Of a stretch of DNA of 64,000 nucleotides, positions 24,069-32,256 are shown piece after piece (the stretch's first letter is position 1; every line of letters begins with the position of its first letter). The stretch spans positions 124,001 through 188,000 of the forward strand of contig NZ_JAAGPI010000013.1 of NCBI RefSeq assembly GCF_017104715.1, read 5' to 3'. The position numbers were made by a program, and so were the translations under genes. Source of the stretch: Burkholderia sp. Ac-20365. GTDB lineage: Bacteria; Pseudomonadota; Gammaproteobacteria; Burkholderiales; Burkholderiaceae. A model generated the notes under the pieces. That model saw nothing but the letters and a program-made list of their open reading frames with translations, had not been told where the DNA came from and made no database searches.

Positions 24069-26141
24069 TCAAAGATCGAGCAGAAGACGGTCGCCGCCGC
24101 CCGTTTCCGCGTTTGCGGGCACGGCGCAACAGATCAGTGCTTCGTCGTCGGGCACCGTGAATTCCGGTGTGACGGTGTAGGCCACGGCGCCCTGCACGAT
24201 ACGCGTGCGACACGTGCCGCAACTGCCGCCACGACAACCGAATTCAGGATTCAGCCCGCGCGCTTCCGCGAGTTCCAGCAGCGAGCCGCTGTCCGGATTC
24301 CAGCGCGCTTCCTTGCCCGACTTCACGAACGCGACGGGCACGGGTTGATCGGCTGCGACGCGCACCGGGCCCGAGGCGGCCGCGCTGTCCTTTCTGCGTT
24401 GCAGCCCGGATGGACCGAATGCCTCGGCATGGATGCGATTGTCGGCGACGTTGAGATCGCGCAAACCGTCGTACATCGACTGCATGAATGCGCCGGGACC
24501 GCACAGGTAGAAGTCGTAGTCGTTGAAGGGTAGCGTGTCGCACAGCAGCGCGACGTCGATACGGCCTTCCACGTCGAAGTCTTTGCCTTCGCGCGCGCCG
24601 TCGGTATCGCTCAGGGCGCGAATCACGTTCACCGCGCCGTTCGCAGACATCGCGAGCCGTTCGATTTCGCGGCTGAACGCGCGTTCCTTCAGCGAGCGCG
24701 CCGAATGGAAGAACCATGTCGGGCGTACGCGCCGCTTGCGCAGCCCTTCGTAGACGACATGCCGCAGCATCGCGAGCATCGGCGTCACGCCGACGCCTGC
24801 CGCGAGCAGCACGGCGGGGCGGCGCTCGGCGGCATCGATCGTGAACTGGCCGGCGGGTGCGCGCGCTTCGATGACACTGCCGATATGCAGCGTGTGGTGA
24901 AGATATGACGATACGAGCCCATCGCGCTTCACGCTGATGCGGTACAGAGCATCGGCGGGCGCCGTCGACAGCGTGTAGGTTCTGATCACCGGCTTCTCGT
25001 GACCGGGCAGCGCGACGCGAATCGGCAGATGCTGACCGGCGACATGCGGAATGAGGCCCGCGCCGTCGGTCGGTTCGAGGTGGAAGGAGCGGATCGTCGA
25101 GCTTTCATCGACGACATTCGTCACCTTGAACGGGCGCCATGCATTCGCCAGTTCGGCGGCCTTCAGGCGGCTTGTCACTTCGTCCCAGCTGCCTGTCATC
25201 AGCGAATTCGGCGACCAGCCGTTGGCCTGGAACTTCCACCGCAGCGGCAACGCGCCTTCGCGATAGATCACGCGTCGCGGCGTGAAATGCCACAGCCGTT
25301 CGGCGCCCTGAAACGCGGCGATTTCAGGCGAATCGAGATCGACGGTGGCTTCGCCCGCCAGTTGCAGCACGTCGCCCGTTTCGAAGTCGGCGAACATCAG
25401 TCCCGCGCGCGGGTTGATGAGGAAATTGCCGAGCGTCGCAAAGAACAGATTCCCGGCGAAATCGGGAATGGTCAGCCGGCCGTCATCGCCGATCCGCACG
25501 AAGCCCGCCTTGCCGCCGCGATGCGACACGTCGACCTGGCGTTGCTCGCCGTCACCCACATACGACGCCACGAAAAACGTGTCCGCCGCTTCGATCATCT
25601 TGCGGGCACGCCCGGTCAGAGTGGCGGATTCGGCGGGTGCGACGTCGGAGAAGACGCCCGGTTCGCGGATGAACTCGAAATCGCGCGCCTGAATGTACTG
25701 CGGGCAATTGCCGAAGCTCTGCACCACTTCGATATCGAAGCCTTGCGCCGTCTTGCCGTGCACCTTGCCGTTCATGCGATTGCGGCGGCGCGTATGCAGC
25801 TCGATCCCGAGCAGGCCGATGGCCGCGCCGTCATAGAGTCCCGGGGATGCGGGGTCCTGCGGATCGGCGGCGAGTTGCATGTGCAGGATTTTTTCGGTCG
25901 GCGACTGCATGAAACCCGGCTGACCGGTGACAAAGGTTGCCCACACGTCGCCGTCGTCGGCAACCGTGCCGACCGCGATGAACGGCAGTTGCCGGTAGAA
26001 CGTGCGATGCTGGTCCGGCAAGTAGTCGCGCACCACGCGGCGGCCGAGCTCGTTCATCTTCGCCACCACGCCGACTTTCTCCTGCAGCGCGATTTCGCCT
26101 GCGTGCCAGGGCGATCCCTTGTCCGTCGATGCCGTGCTCAT
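24069..26141 (-). CDS. Fusion: PNPOx-like domain, ferredoxin reductase and 2Fe-2S ferredoxin
   Basis: A 690-residue multidomain redox protein. Residues about 40-200 resemble a split-barrel pyridoxamine 5'-phosphate oxidase-like flavin domain (DYLPDQHRTFYRQLPFIAVG). Residues about 335-560 form a ferredoxin-NADP reductase-type FAD/NAD(P)H domain (VIRTYTLSTAP for FAD; VLLAAGVGVTPMLAML for the nucleotide). The C-terminal 100 residues are a plant-type 2Fe-2S ferredoxin (GCRGGSCGTCRTRIV with a later cysteine in ALICC). The protein is thus predicted to move electrons from NAD(P)H through flavin to iron-sulfur and a second flavin-type site. The upstream co-directional GST (60 bases away) suggests handling of an electrophile or xenobiotic. 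Confidence 0.88.
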   Translation of the reverse strand: MSTASTDKGSPWHAGEIALQEKVGVVAKMNELGRRVVRDYLPDQHRTFYRQLPFIAVGTVADDGDVWATFVTGQPGFMQSPTEKILHMQLAADPQDPASPGLYDGAAIGLLGIELHTRRRNRMNGKVHGKTAQGFDIEVVQSFGNCPQYIQARDFEFIREPGVFSDVAPAESATLTGRARKMIEAADTFFVASYVGDGEQRQVDVSHRGGKAGFVRIGDDGRLTIPDFAGNLFFATLGNFLINPRAGLMFADFETGDVLQLAGEATVDLDSPEIAAFQGAERLWHFTPRRVIYREGALPLRWKFQANGWSPNSLMTGSWDEVTSRLKAAELANAWRPFKVTNVVDESSTIRSFHLEPTDGAGLIPHVAGQHLPIRVALPGHEKPVIRTYTLSTAPADALYRISVKRDGLVSSYLHHTLHIGSVIEARAPAGQFTIDAAERRPAVLLAAGVGVTPMLAMLRHVVYEGLRKRRVRPTWFFHSARSLKERAFSREIERLAMSANGAVNVIRALSDTDGAREGKDFDVEGRIDVALLCDTLPFNDYDFYLCGPGAFMQSMYDGLRDLNVADNRIHAEAFGPSGLQRRKDSAAASGPVRVAADQPVPVAFVKSGKEARWNPDSGSLLELAEARGLNPEFGCRGGSCGTCRTRIVQGAVAYTVTPEFTVPDDEALICCAVPANAETGGGDRLLLDL

Positions 26142-26200
26142 GATTGCCTCCGGGAGTAGCAGTGGGGAAGCCGCGCGTTGGGCTTCCCGAGGGCGTGTGC

Positions 26201-26818
26201 TCAGCTATTGGCAGTGAGGCCAACGGGCGTCTTCTGGAACTCGACGAAGCCGGGCAGCGCCTCGATGCGGCGCAACCATCCCTGCACGTTCGGGTAGAAC
26301 GACAGGTCGACGTTGCCTTCCGGCGCGCGCGCAATGTAGCTGTACAGCGCGACGTCGGCGATCGTCGGATGCGGCTGGGCGATGAATTCGCGACCGGCCA
26401 GTTCTTCGTCGATCAGCGTGAGGATGCGGTGGGCGCGGGCGATCAGCTCTTCGGCGTTGTATTTTGCGCCGAACACGGTAATGAGTCGCGCGGCGGCCGG
26501 GCCGAAGGCGATCTCGCCGGCGGCGACGGACAGCCAGCGCTGCACGGCGGCTTCGAGCGCGGGCGTTTGCGGCAGCCAGTCGGTCTTGCCCGATTTGCGG
26601 GCGAGGTAGACGAGAATCGCGTTGGAATCGGCGATCGTGGTGTCGCCGTCGACGAGAACGGGCACCTGGCCGAAACGGTTGAGCTTCAGGAATTCGGCGG
26701 ATTTGTGCTCGGCGGCGGCGAGATCGACCTGGATCAGCTCGTGCCCGATGCCGAGCAGCGACAGGAACAGGCGGGCGCGGTGCGAGTGGCCGGACAGCGG
26801 ATGGTAGTAGAGCTTCAT
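26201..26818 (-). CDS. Glutathione S-transferase family protein
   Basis: A 205-residue cytosolic GST. The N-terminal thioredoxin-fold domain is shown by MKLYYHPLSGHSHRARLFLS and the glutathione-binding GQVPVLVDGDTTIADSNAI; the C-terminal helical domain follows from about residue 85. It should conjugate glutathione to an electrophile or act as a peroxidase or dehalogenase. It is the first gene of the operon with the PNPOx-ferredoxin reductase fusion. The GC-rich hairpin upstream marks the end of the chemoreceptor gene. Confidence 0.93.
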   Translation of the reverse strand: MKLYYHPLSGHSHRARLFLSLLGIGHELIQVDLAAAEHKSAEFLKLNRFGQVPVLVDGDTTIADSNAILVYLARKSGKTDWLPQTPALEAAVQRWLSVAAGEIAFGPAAARLITVFGAKYNAEELIARAHRILTLIDEELAGREFIAQPHPTIADVALYSYIARAPEGNVDLSFYPNVQGWLRRIEALPGFVEFQKTPVGLTANS

Positions 26819-26946
26819 GGCGAGTTTCCTTGGGTCAGAGGTGACTGGGATATCCAGATCACTTGAGACCGAAGTCTAGGGACGCCAGGCCCTCAACAGA
26901 ATCCGTCGCCAGGTCAATTCATACTTCTCGAAACGAGAACGGTGCT

Positions 26947-26976
26947 GCGGCCCGCGAGAACAGTGGCGCGGGCCGC
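26947..26976 (-). terminator. 10-bp GC-rich hairpin downstream of chemoreceptor gene
   Basis: GCGGCCCGCG pairs perfectly with CGCGGGCCGC around a 10-base loop, about 80 bases past the chemoreceptor stop on the minus strand and before the GST gene. No clear T-run follows, so this is a candidate terminator only. Confidence 0.55.
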
Positions 26977-27055
26977 GTCAGGCGGCTGGCTGAAGGTCCT
27001 CGCGGCGCAGGAACCCTGTCCGGATGACGCCACAAAACGGCGACTGTCGCGGTCG

Positions 27056-28966
27056 TCAGGCGCCGAGCTTGAAGAATCCCACCGTCGCGTTCAGATCCTT
27101 GCCCTGTGTGCTGAGCGATTCGGATGCGGCAGCCATCTCTTCGACGAGCGCCGCGTTCTGCTGCGTCGACTGATCCATCAGCGAGACAGCCTGATTGACC
27201 TCGCCGATCGCCCGGCTTTGCTCGCGAGCGGAATCGGCGATCTCACTGGTGATGGTCGCGAGATTGGAAACAGCGTCCGTCAGTTCCGCGATCGTCTTGC
27301 CCGCCAGATTGACCTGCTCGGCGCCCGCTTCGACATTGCCGACGGAAGCTTCCAGCAGCGCCTTGATCTCTTTCGCCGCGCTGGTCGAACGTTGCGCGAG
27401 GTTGCGCACTTCCGCGGCGACGACGGCAAAGCCGCGCCCGCTCTCGCCCGCCCGCGCGGATTCGACGGCGGCATTTAGCGCGAGGATGTTGGTCTGAAAC
27501 GCAATGCCTTCGATCATCCCGACAATGCCGACGATGCGCCCCGATTGTTCGACGGCCGTATTCATCGTCTTCGCCGCGCCCGCCACGGCTTCGTTGCCGC
27601 GACGCGCGACTTCGACGGCATTCTCAGCGACGGCGTTGGCGCTCTTCGCCTGATCGGCGGTGCCGCGCACGGTGCCCGCCAGTTCTTCCATGCTCGCGGC
27701 CGTTTGCTGGATCGACGCGGCCTGTTGTTCCGTTCTCGACGACAGGTCGAGATTGCCCGCGGACACTTCACTTGCGGCAAGTTCGAGATGCCGGCTATTC
27801 GTCATCACTTTCAGCAGCACGCCATGCAGCTTTTCGACGAAGGCGTTGAACTGTTTCGCGAGATGACCGACTTCGTCGTGGCTGAGTTGAGGCAGACGGC
27901 GCGTCATGTCGCCATCGCCGGATGCGATTTCGTGCATCGAGTTGGCGAGGTTGCGGATGGGATCGGTCATCCGGCGTCCCAGTGCAACCATGATCAGCAC
28001 GGCAACGACGAGCACCAGCAGGCCCATGCCGATCAGCGTCCACGTGAGCCGGTTCGCGGCCGACATCATTTCCGCTTCGGGCACGAGCGCGTAGTACTTC
28101 CAGCCATTTTTCGGCGACGTGTAGACGAACGACCGGTAGTCGACGCCGTCCATCTGAACGCCGGCAAGTCCGTCGCCTGCATTGGACAGTTGTTCGTATC
28201 CGCCGCCAAGGCCTTTGAGTTCCTTGAATTCGTGTTTCTTGTCGCGCGGATCGATCAGGATTTTTCCGCTGCTGTCGGTGACGAGCAGATAGCCCGTTTT
28301 GCCGAACTGGATGCCGCTCGTGAGCCTCGCGAAATCGTCAAGTGAGATGTCGCCTTCGAGCACGCCGAGAATCTCGTCCTTGCTGTCTTTGACGACGCGC
28401 GCGAACGGAATGATCGCGCCGCCCGAGCCGGCCGCGCTCAGATACGGCGCAGGACGCACGACGCGATCGGGCGCCGTCATCCCCAGTTGATACCACGGCC
28501 GCACACGCGGATCGTAGTGCTCGCCATTCAGGCTTTCGATCGGCCATTGCACATAACCGCCCCAGCGCGTCCCGATGTCGAGATAGCGCATGTTGGGATG
28601 CGTGTCGCCGAATTGCTTGAGCAGCGCGAAGATCGTCTTTTCGATTTCGCCGTTCTTGTCCGGCGTCATCTGGCCGCCGTGATTCAGATAGTCGGTAATG
28701 CTCTGGTCGGCGGATTTGAGTTGCGCTGTTTGCGTCAGATAGTTGAGGTTCTGTTCGACTTCCCTGAAGCTCACGTCGAGCGATTCGTCGGCCTGGACGA
28801 TACGCGCGTGACTGGACTGCTCGAACTCGTCGACAGCCTGATGACGCACGTTCAATGCACCAACTGTCGTGAGAAGAATGACGATGACTGCGAGCGCGGC
28901 ACCCGATGCCGCGCTGAACTTGAATGCGATCGAATCAGTAAGCTTCAAAATGACCTCATGCCCCAT
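27056..28966 (-). CDS. Methyl-accepting chemotaxis protein
   Basis: A 636-residue transmembrane chemoreceptor. A first membrane helix (about residues 15-40) is followed by a long periplasmic sensor of the Cache type (PRVRPWYQLGMTAPDRVV and GKTGYLLVTDSSGKILIDP are characteristic), a second helix near residue 310, a HAMP region and a cytoplasmic coiled coil with the conserved hairpin IEGIAFQTNILALNAAVESA. Cache sensors of this kind bind small molecules such as organic or amino acids; the ligand here is unknown. The C-terminus lacks a CheR-docking pentapeptide. No che genes are nearby. The ATG at 28966 is kept; an alternative start a few codons later is possible. Confidence 0.93.
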   Translation of the reverse strand: MGHEVILKLTDSIAFKFSAASGAALAVIVILLTTVGALNVRHQAVDEFEQSSHARIVQADESLDVSFREVEQNLNYLTQTAQLKSADQSITDYLNHGGQMTPDKNGEIEKTIFALLKQFGDTHPNMRYLDIGTRWGGYVQWPIESLNGEHYDPRVRPWYQLGMTAPDRVVRPAPYLSAAGSGGAIIPFARVVKDSKDEILGVLEGDISLDDFARLTSGIQFGKTGYLLVTDSSGKILIDPRDKKHEFKELKGLGGGYEQLSNAGDGLAGVQMDGVDYRSFVYTSPKNGWKYYALVPEAEMMSAANRLTWTLIGMGLLVLVVAVLIMVALGRRMTDPIRNLANSMHEIASGDGDMTRRLPQLSHDEVGHLAKQFNAFVEKLHGVLLKVMTNSRHLELAASEVSAGNLDLSSRTEQQAASIQQTAASMEELAGTVRGTADQAKSANAVAENAVEVARRGNEAVAGAAKTMNTAVEQSGRIVGIVGMIEGIAFQTNILALNAAVESARAGESGRGFAVVAAEVRNLAQRSTSAAKEIKALLEASVGNVEAGAEQVNLAGKTIAELTDAVSNLATITSEIADSAREQSRAIGEVNQAVSLMDQSTQQNAALVEEMAAASESLSTQGKDLNATVGFFKLGA

Positions 28967-29202
28967 GACGAACGACTACCCGATACCGTCTGACGGTGCG
29001 CAGAAAATGAAGCGATGCGCATCGTCGATTACGTTGGTTGTCGGCCGATATCGGGTCGGCTTGAGCAGATCAGATGAAGATTCGATTAATTTTTATGTTG
29101 CTTTTTTTGCACTGTTTTTCGATGTCGTTTTAGTGCGAAAAAGTGTCGCGATTGTTATGACGATAACGCGGCAAACAGGTTATCGATGCCGCATTTCGTA
29201 CT

Positions 29203-29820
29203 TCACGCGTGCGCGTTTGTCTGCTGCAGGAATGGCGTGATATTGCGCATCGCCCGCGCAACGTACTCTTCCTTTTCACCGACAGGCGCAACGTAGTGCA
29301 TCGCGCTCGCGGCTGCATCGACACCTTCAAGGCGCGCAATCACCCACGCGGCAAGATACTGCGACGCGAGACAGCCGCCCGCCGTCGCTACATTGCCTCG
29401 CGCGACGAACGGCTGGTTGAGTACTGCCACGCCCGCTTCCTCGACCCACGGCTTCGTAGTGAGATCCGTGCAGGCGGGCACGCCATCAAGTAGCCCGAGC
29501 TTCGCCAGCACGAGCGTGCCGGAGCACTGCGCGGCGAGCAGCTGGCGAGTCGGATCGAATTGCATCTGCTCCATCAGCGTCTGATCGGCGACGACGTTAC
29601 GTGTCAGTGCACCGCTGCCGACGATCACTGCATCCGCAGTATTTGCTTCACGCAACGCAATTTGCCCTTCGACTGTCACGCCATTCATCGATTTGACGCG
29701 CGCATGCGGCGTCGCGAGCGACACGCGCCAGCCCGGCTTCCTGATGCGATTGAGAATGCCGAGCGCGATGATCGAATCGAGTTCGTTGAAGCCTTCGAAC
29801 GTGAGAATGGCGATGTGCAT
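29203..29820 (-). CDS. DJ-1/PfpI family protein
   Basis: A 205-residue member of the DJ-1/PfpI/ThiJ superfamily (glutamine amidotransferase-like fold). The nucleophile elbow with a cysteine is LLAAQCSGTLVLAKLGLLDG. The family includes glyoxalase III-type and isocyanide hydratase enzymes; the specific reaction is not evident. It is divergent from the MocR regulator at 29908, so that regulator probably controls it. The shared region contains a perfect dyad. Confidence 0.88.
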   Translation of the reverse strand: MHIAILTFEGFNELDSIIALGILNRIRKPGWRVSLATPHARVKSMNGVTVEGQIALREANTADAVIVGSGALTRNVVADQTLMEQMQFDPTRQLLAAQCSGTLVLAKLGLLDGVPACTDLTTKPWVEEAGVAVLNQPFVARGNVATAGGCLASQYLAAWVIARLEGVDAAASAMHYVAPVGEKEEYVARAMRNITPFLQQTNAHA

Positions 29821-29874
29821 GATGTCGCGCGTGTCGATGAATGAGGTAAAGACATGCTATGCGCCGATACCATT

Positions 29875-29890
29875 ACAATCAAATAATTGT
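29875..29890. promoter_or_regulatory. Dyad ACAAT-N6-ATTGT, candidate MocR operator
   Basis: Perfect 5-base arms with a 6-base AT-rich spacer, in the 87-base divergent region between the DJ-1/PfpI and MocR-type genes, 17 bases before the regulator's ATG. Confidence 0.4.
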
Positions 29891-29907
29891 CATGGATACA
29901 TCTGCAT

Positions 29908-31242
29908 ATGGCTCAACCCCGTTACAAGGCGCTGGTCGATGCGCTCGCCGCGGATATCCGCGCGGGACGTCTACAGGCAGGCACGCGGCTGCCGACGCAT
30001 CGTCAGCTTGCATCGAGGCACGGGCTCGCGCTCGTTACGGCAACGCGCGTCTACGCCGAACTCGCGGCGATGGGGCTTGTAAGCGGAGAAACAGGGCGCG
30101 GCACGTTCGTGCGCGAGATTTCGCTGCCGTCGCGGCAGGGCATCGACCAGTTTGCGCTTGCGGCGGGTATGGTCGACCTGAACTTCAACTATCCGGCGCT
30201 GCCAGGCCAGACTGAACTGTTGCGCAGCGCGTTGCGTCAGCTTGCTGCATCCGGTGATCTGGAAAGCCTGTTGCGCTATCAGCCGCACGGCGGGCGGCAG
30301 CATGAACGCGCGGCCGTGGCGCGGCATCTGGCGTCGCGCGGAGTCGAAGTCGGCTGGGAGCAGGTGTCGCTCGTGAACGGCGCGCAGTTCGGGCTGGCGG
30401 CGACTGTAATGGCGTTGCTGCAACCGGGCGATGTAGTCGCCGTCGACACGTTGACGTATCCGGGTTTCAAGGTGCTGGCCGAAGCGTGTCGTCTGGAACT
30501 GGCGCCGATTCCTGCGGCAGGACAAGGGTTCGATCTCGACGCGCTCGAGCACTTGTGCAAGACACGCCGCGTGCGTGTCGTCTACGTGATGCCGACGCTG
30601 CACAATCCGCTTGGCTGGGTGACGAGCGCGCGCTGGCGCAAGCAACTCGTATCGATAGCGCGGCGTCATGGGTTATTGATTATCGAAGACGCCGCCTACG
30701 CGTTTCTCGCCGACAAACCGCCCGCACCGCTCTTTGCGCTTGCGCCCGAGACGACCGTGTACGTGTCGGGCTTTTCGAAGAACATCGCTACGGGGTTGCG
30801 CGTGGGCTATGTGGTCGCGTCTGCTGAATCGATGAAGGCGATAGAACGGATCATCCGCGCGACAACCTGGAATACGCCCGGCGTGATGACGGCGATTGCG
30901 TGCGCGTGGCTCGAGGACGGCACCGTCAAGCGGCTCGAAGCAGAGAAGCGTCGCGACGCGAAGATCCGGCAATCGATGGCCGCCGACATTCTCAAAGGGC
31001 TCGATTGCATTCGTCACCCTTCGTCGTATTTTGTGTGGCTGCCGTTTCCGGAAGAAGTGCGCGCCGATCGGGTTGCAGCGGCGCTGATGCGCGAGCAGAT
31101 TTCTGTATCGACGGCCGAACCTTATGCGACTTCGCAGCATGTGCCGCACGCGGTGCGGCTTGCATTGGGTTCCGTCGAACTCGATGTGCTGCGTGAATCG
31201 CTGGAAAAGGTCAGACAGGTGATAGGCAACTACGCGTATTGA
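29908..31242 (+). CDS. MocR-type regulator (GntR HTH with aminotransferase domain)
   Basis: A 444-residue protein. The N-terminal GntR winged HTH (YKALVDALAADIRAGRLQAG, then LPTHRQLASRHGLALVTATR) is joined to an aminotransferase class I-like domain that binds PLP; the lysine is in YVSGFSKNIATGLRVGYV. MocR proteins use PLP as cofactor or effector and repress or activate adjacent genes. ATG 29908 is chosen over an upstream TTG because the family starts at the AQPRYKAL segment. Divergent from the DJ-1/PfpI gene and convergent with the LysR of the mandelate cluster. Confidence 0.92.
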   Translation: MAQPRYKALVDALAADIRAGRLQAGTRLPTHRQLASRHGLALVTATRVYAELAAMGLVSGETGRGTFVREISLPSRQGIDQFALAAGMVDLNFNYPALPGQTELLRSALRQLAASGDLESLLRYQPHGGRQHERAAVARHLASRGVEVGWEQVSLVNGAQFGLAATVMALLQPGDVVAVDTLTYPGFKVLAEACRLELAPIPAAGQGFDLDALEHLCKTRRVRVVYVMPTLHNPLGWVTSARWRKQLVSIARRHGLLIIEDAAYAFLADKPPAPLFALAPETTVYVSGFSKNIATGLRVGYVVASAESMKAIERIIRATTWNTPGVMTAIACAWLEDGTVKRLEAEKRRDAKIRQSMAADILKGLDCIRHPSSYFVWLPFPEEVRADRVAAALMREQISVSTAEPYATSQHVPHAVRLALGSVELDVLRESLEKVRQVIGNYAY

Positions 31243-31255
31243 AGCAGTTGAAGCG

Positions 31256-32149
31256 TTACACGTCGCTCAGACTCTGCGCGATCGTGTCGCAGAACCACTG
31301 CTGCGCGGCTGAATCTTCCGCATGCGGATACCAGTACAGATTCACCTCGAACGGCGGTATCTCCAGCGGCAGCGGCAACACGCGCATTCTGCCGTCGCTC
31401 GCAAATGACGACGCGATGCGCGTCGGCAGCGTCAGCACGAGATCGCTCGACGCGATCACCGCGACGAGACTCGTGAAATGCGGCACGCGCAGCGAAATCT
31501 TGCGGGTCAGTCCCATGCTTGCCGTGACATCTTCGACAAGATGATGACCCGTGAACGGCGCGACCACGACGTGATTGGCCGACACATAATCCGCGAGCGT
31601 CATCGTGTCGCGGATTGAAGGATGCGACGCGCTGAGCAGACACGAATAACTCTCGGTGAACAGCGCCTTCTTGCGCACCTGCCCGCCGACGAATTGCAGA
31701 TTGCCCACCACTGCATCCACGCTGCCCGTTTGCAGCCATTCCGTGATCCGCTCGCTATCGATCTGCACGATCTCCAGTTCCACCGAAGGCGCGATGGCCT
31801 GAAGTTCGCGCACCAGAAACGGCAGGAAATGCAGTTCACCGAGATCGGAAAGCGCGAGCCGGAAGCAGCGGTTCGAATCGGTTGGATCGAACTGCCGGGT
31901 CGCCGATATCGCCGTTTCGATGCTGTCTAGCGCGCTCTTGAATGCGTTGAACAGTTGTGTCGCGTTGAAAGTCGGCACCATGCCGTCGCGCGTGCGCGTG
32001 AAGAGCGGATCTTGCAGCAGGTCGCGCAGACGATTCAGCGAATAGCTGACGGACGGCTGCGTGATGCTCAGCCGGCGCGCTGCGGCGCTGACGCTCCGGG
32101 TCTCGTAGATCGCGACGAAGGTGCGGATCAGGTTGAGGTCTGTGGTCAC
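31256..32149 (-). CDS. LysR family regulator of the mandelate operon (predicted)
   Basis: A 297-residue LysR-type regulator with a canonical HTH (VSAAARRLSITQPSVSYSLN) and a full effector domain. It is divergent from mdlC across 107 bases that contain a dyad, the classic arrangement for a LysR activator of a catabolic operon. It probably senses mandelate or a pathway intermediate; this is inference from position. Its 3' end faces the MocR gene 13 bases away. Confidence 0.92.
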   Translation of the reverse strand: MTTDLNLIRTFVAIYETRSVSAAARRLSITQPSVSYSLNRLRDLLQDPLFTRTRDGMVPTFNATQLFNAFKSALDSIETAISATRQFDPTDSNRCFRLALSDLGELHFLPFLVRELQAIAPSVELEIVQIDSERITEWLQTGSVDAVVGNLQFVGGQVRKKALFTESYSCLLSASHPSIRDTMTLADYVSANHVVVAPFTGHHLVEDVTASMGLTRKISLRVPHFTSLVAVIASSDLVLTLPTRIASSFASDGRMRVLPLPLEIPPFEVNLYWYPHAEDSAAQQWFCDTIAQSLSDV

Positions 32150-32172
32150 GTCGGCGAGAGGAATATAGACAC

Positions 32173-32188
32173 GTTCTATTATAAGAAC
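32173..32188. promoter_or_regulatory. Dyad GTTCT-N6-AGAAC in mandelate divergent region
   Basis: A perfect inverted repeat in an AT-rich stretch, 25-40 bases before the LysR start and about 70 bases before mdlC. It is suitable as the recognition site of the divergently encoded LysR protein. Confidence 0.5.
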
Positions 32189-32256
32189 AAAAAAACGATG
32201 ATTGGATTTATCGGGTGTCGCTGCCTAGCATGAACCTGTTGATCAGGAAGACCGCT

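Noticed and set aside
24999..26159. Long 386-codon plus-strand frame
   Set aside because: It is the antisense of the PNPOx-ferredoxin reductase gene, a common by-product of high GC at third codon positions; the minus-strand product has three recognised domains.
28967..29202. Possible sigma-28 promoter before the chemoreceptor gene
   Set aside because: A CCGATAT-like -10 is present on the minus strand, but no correctly spaced -35 match was found, so it was not called.
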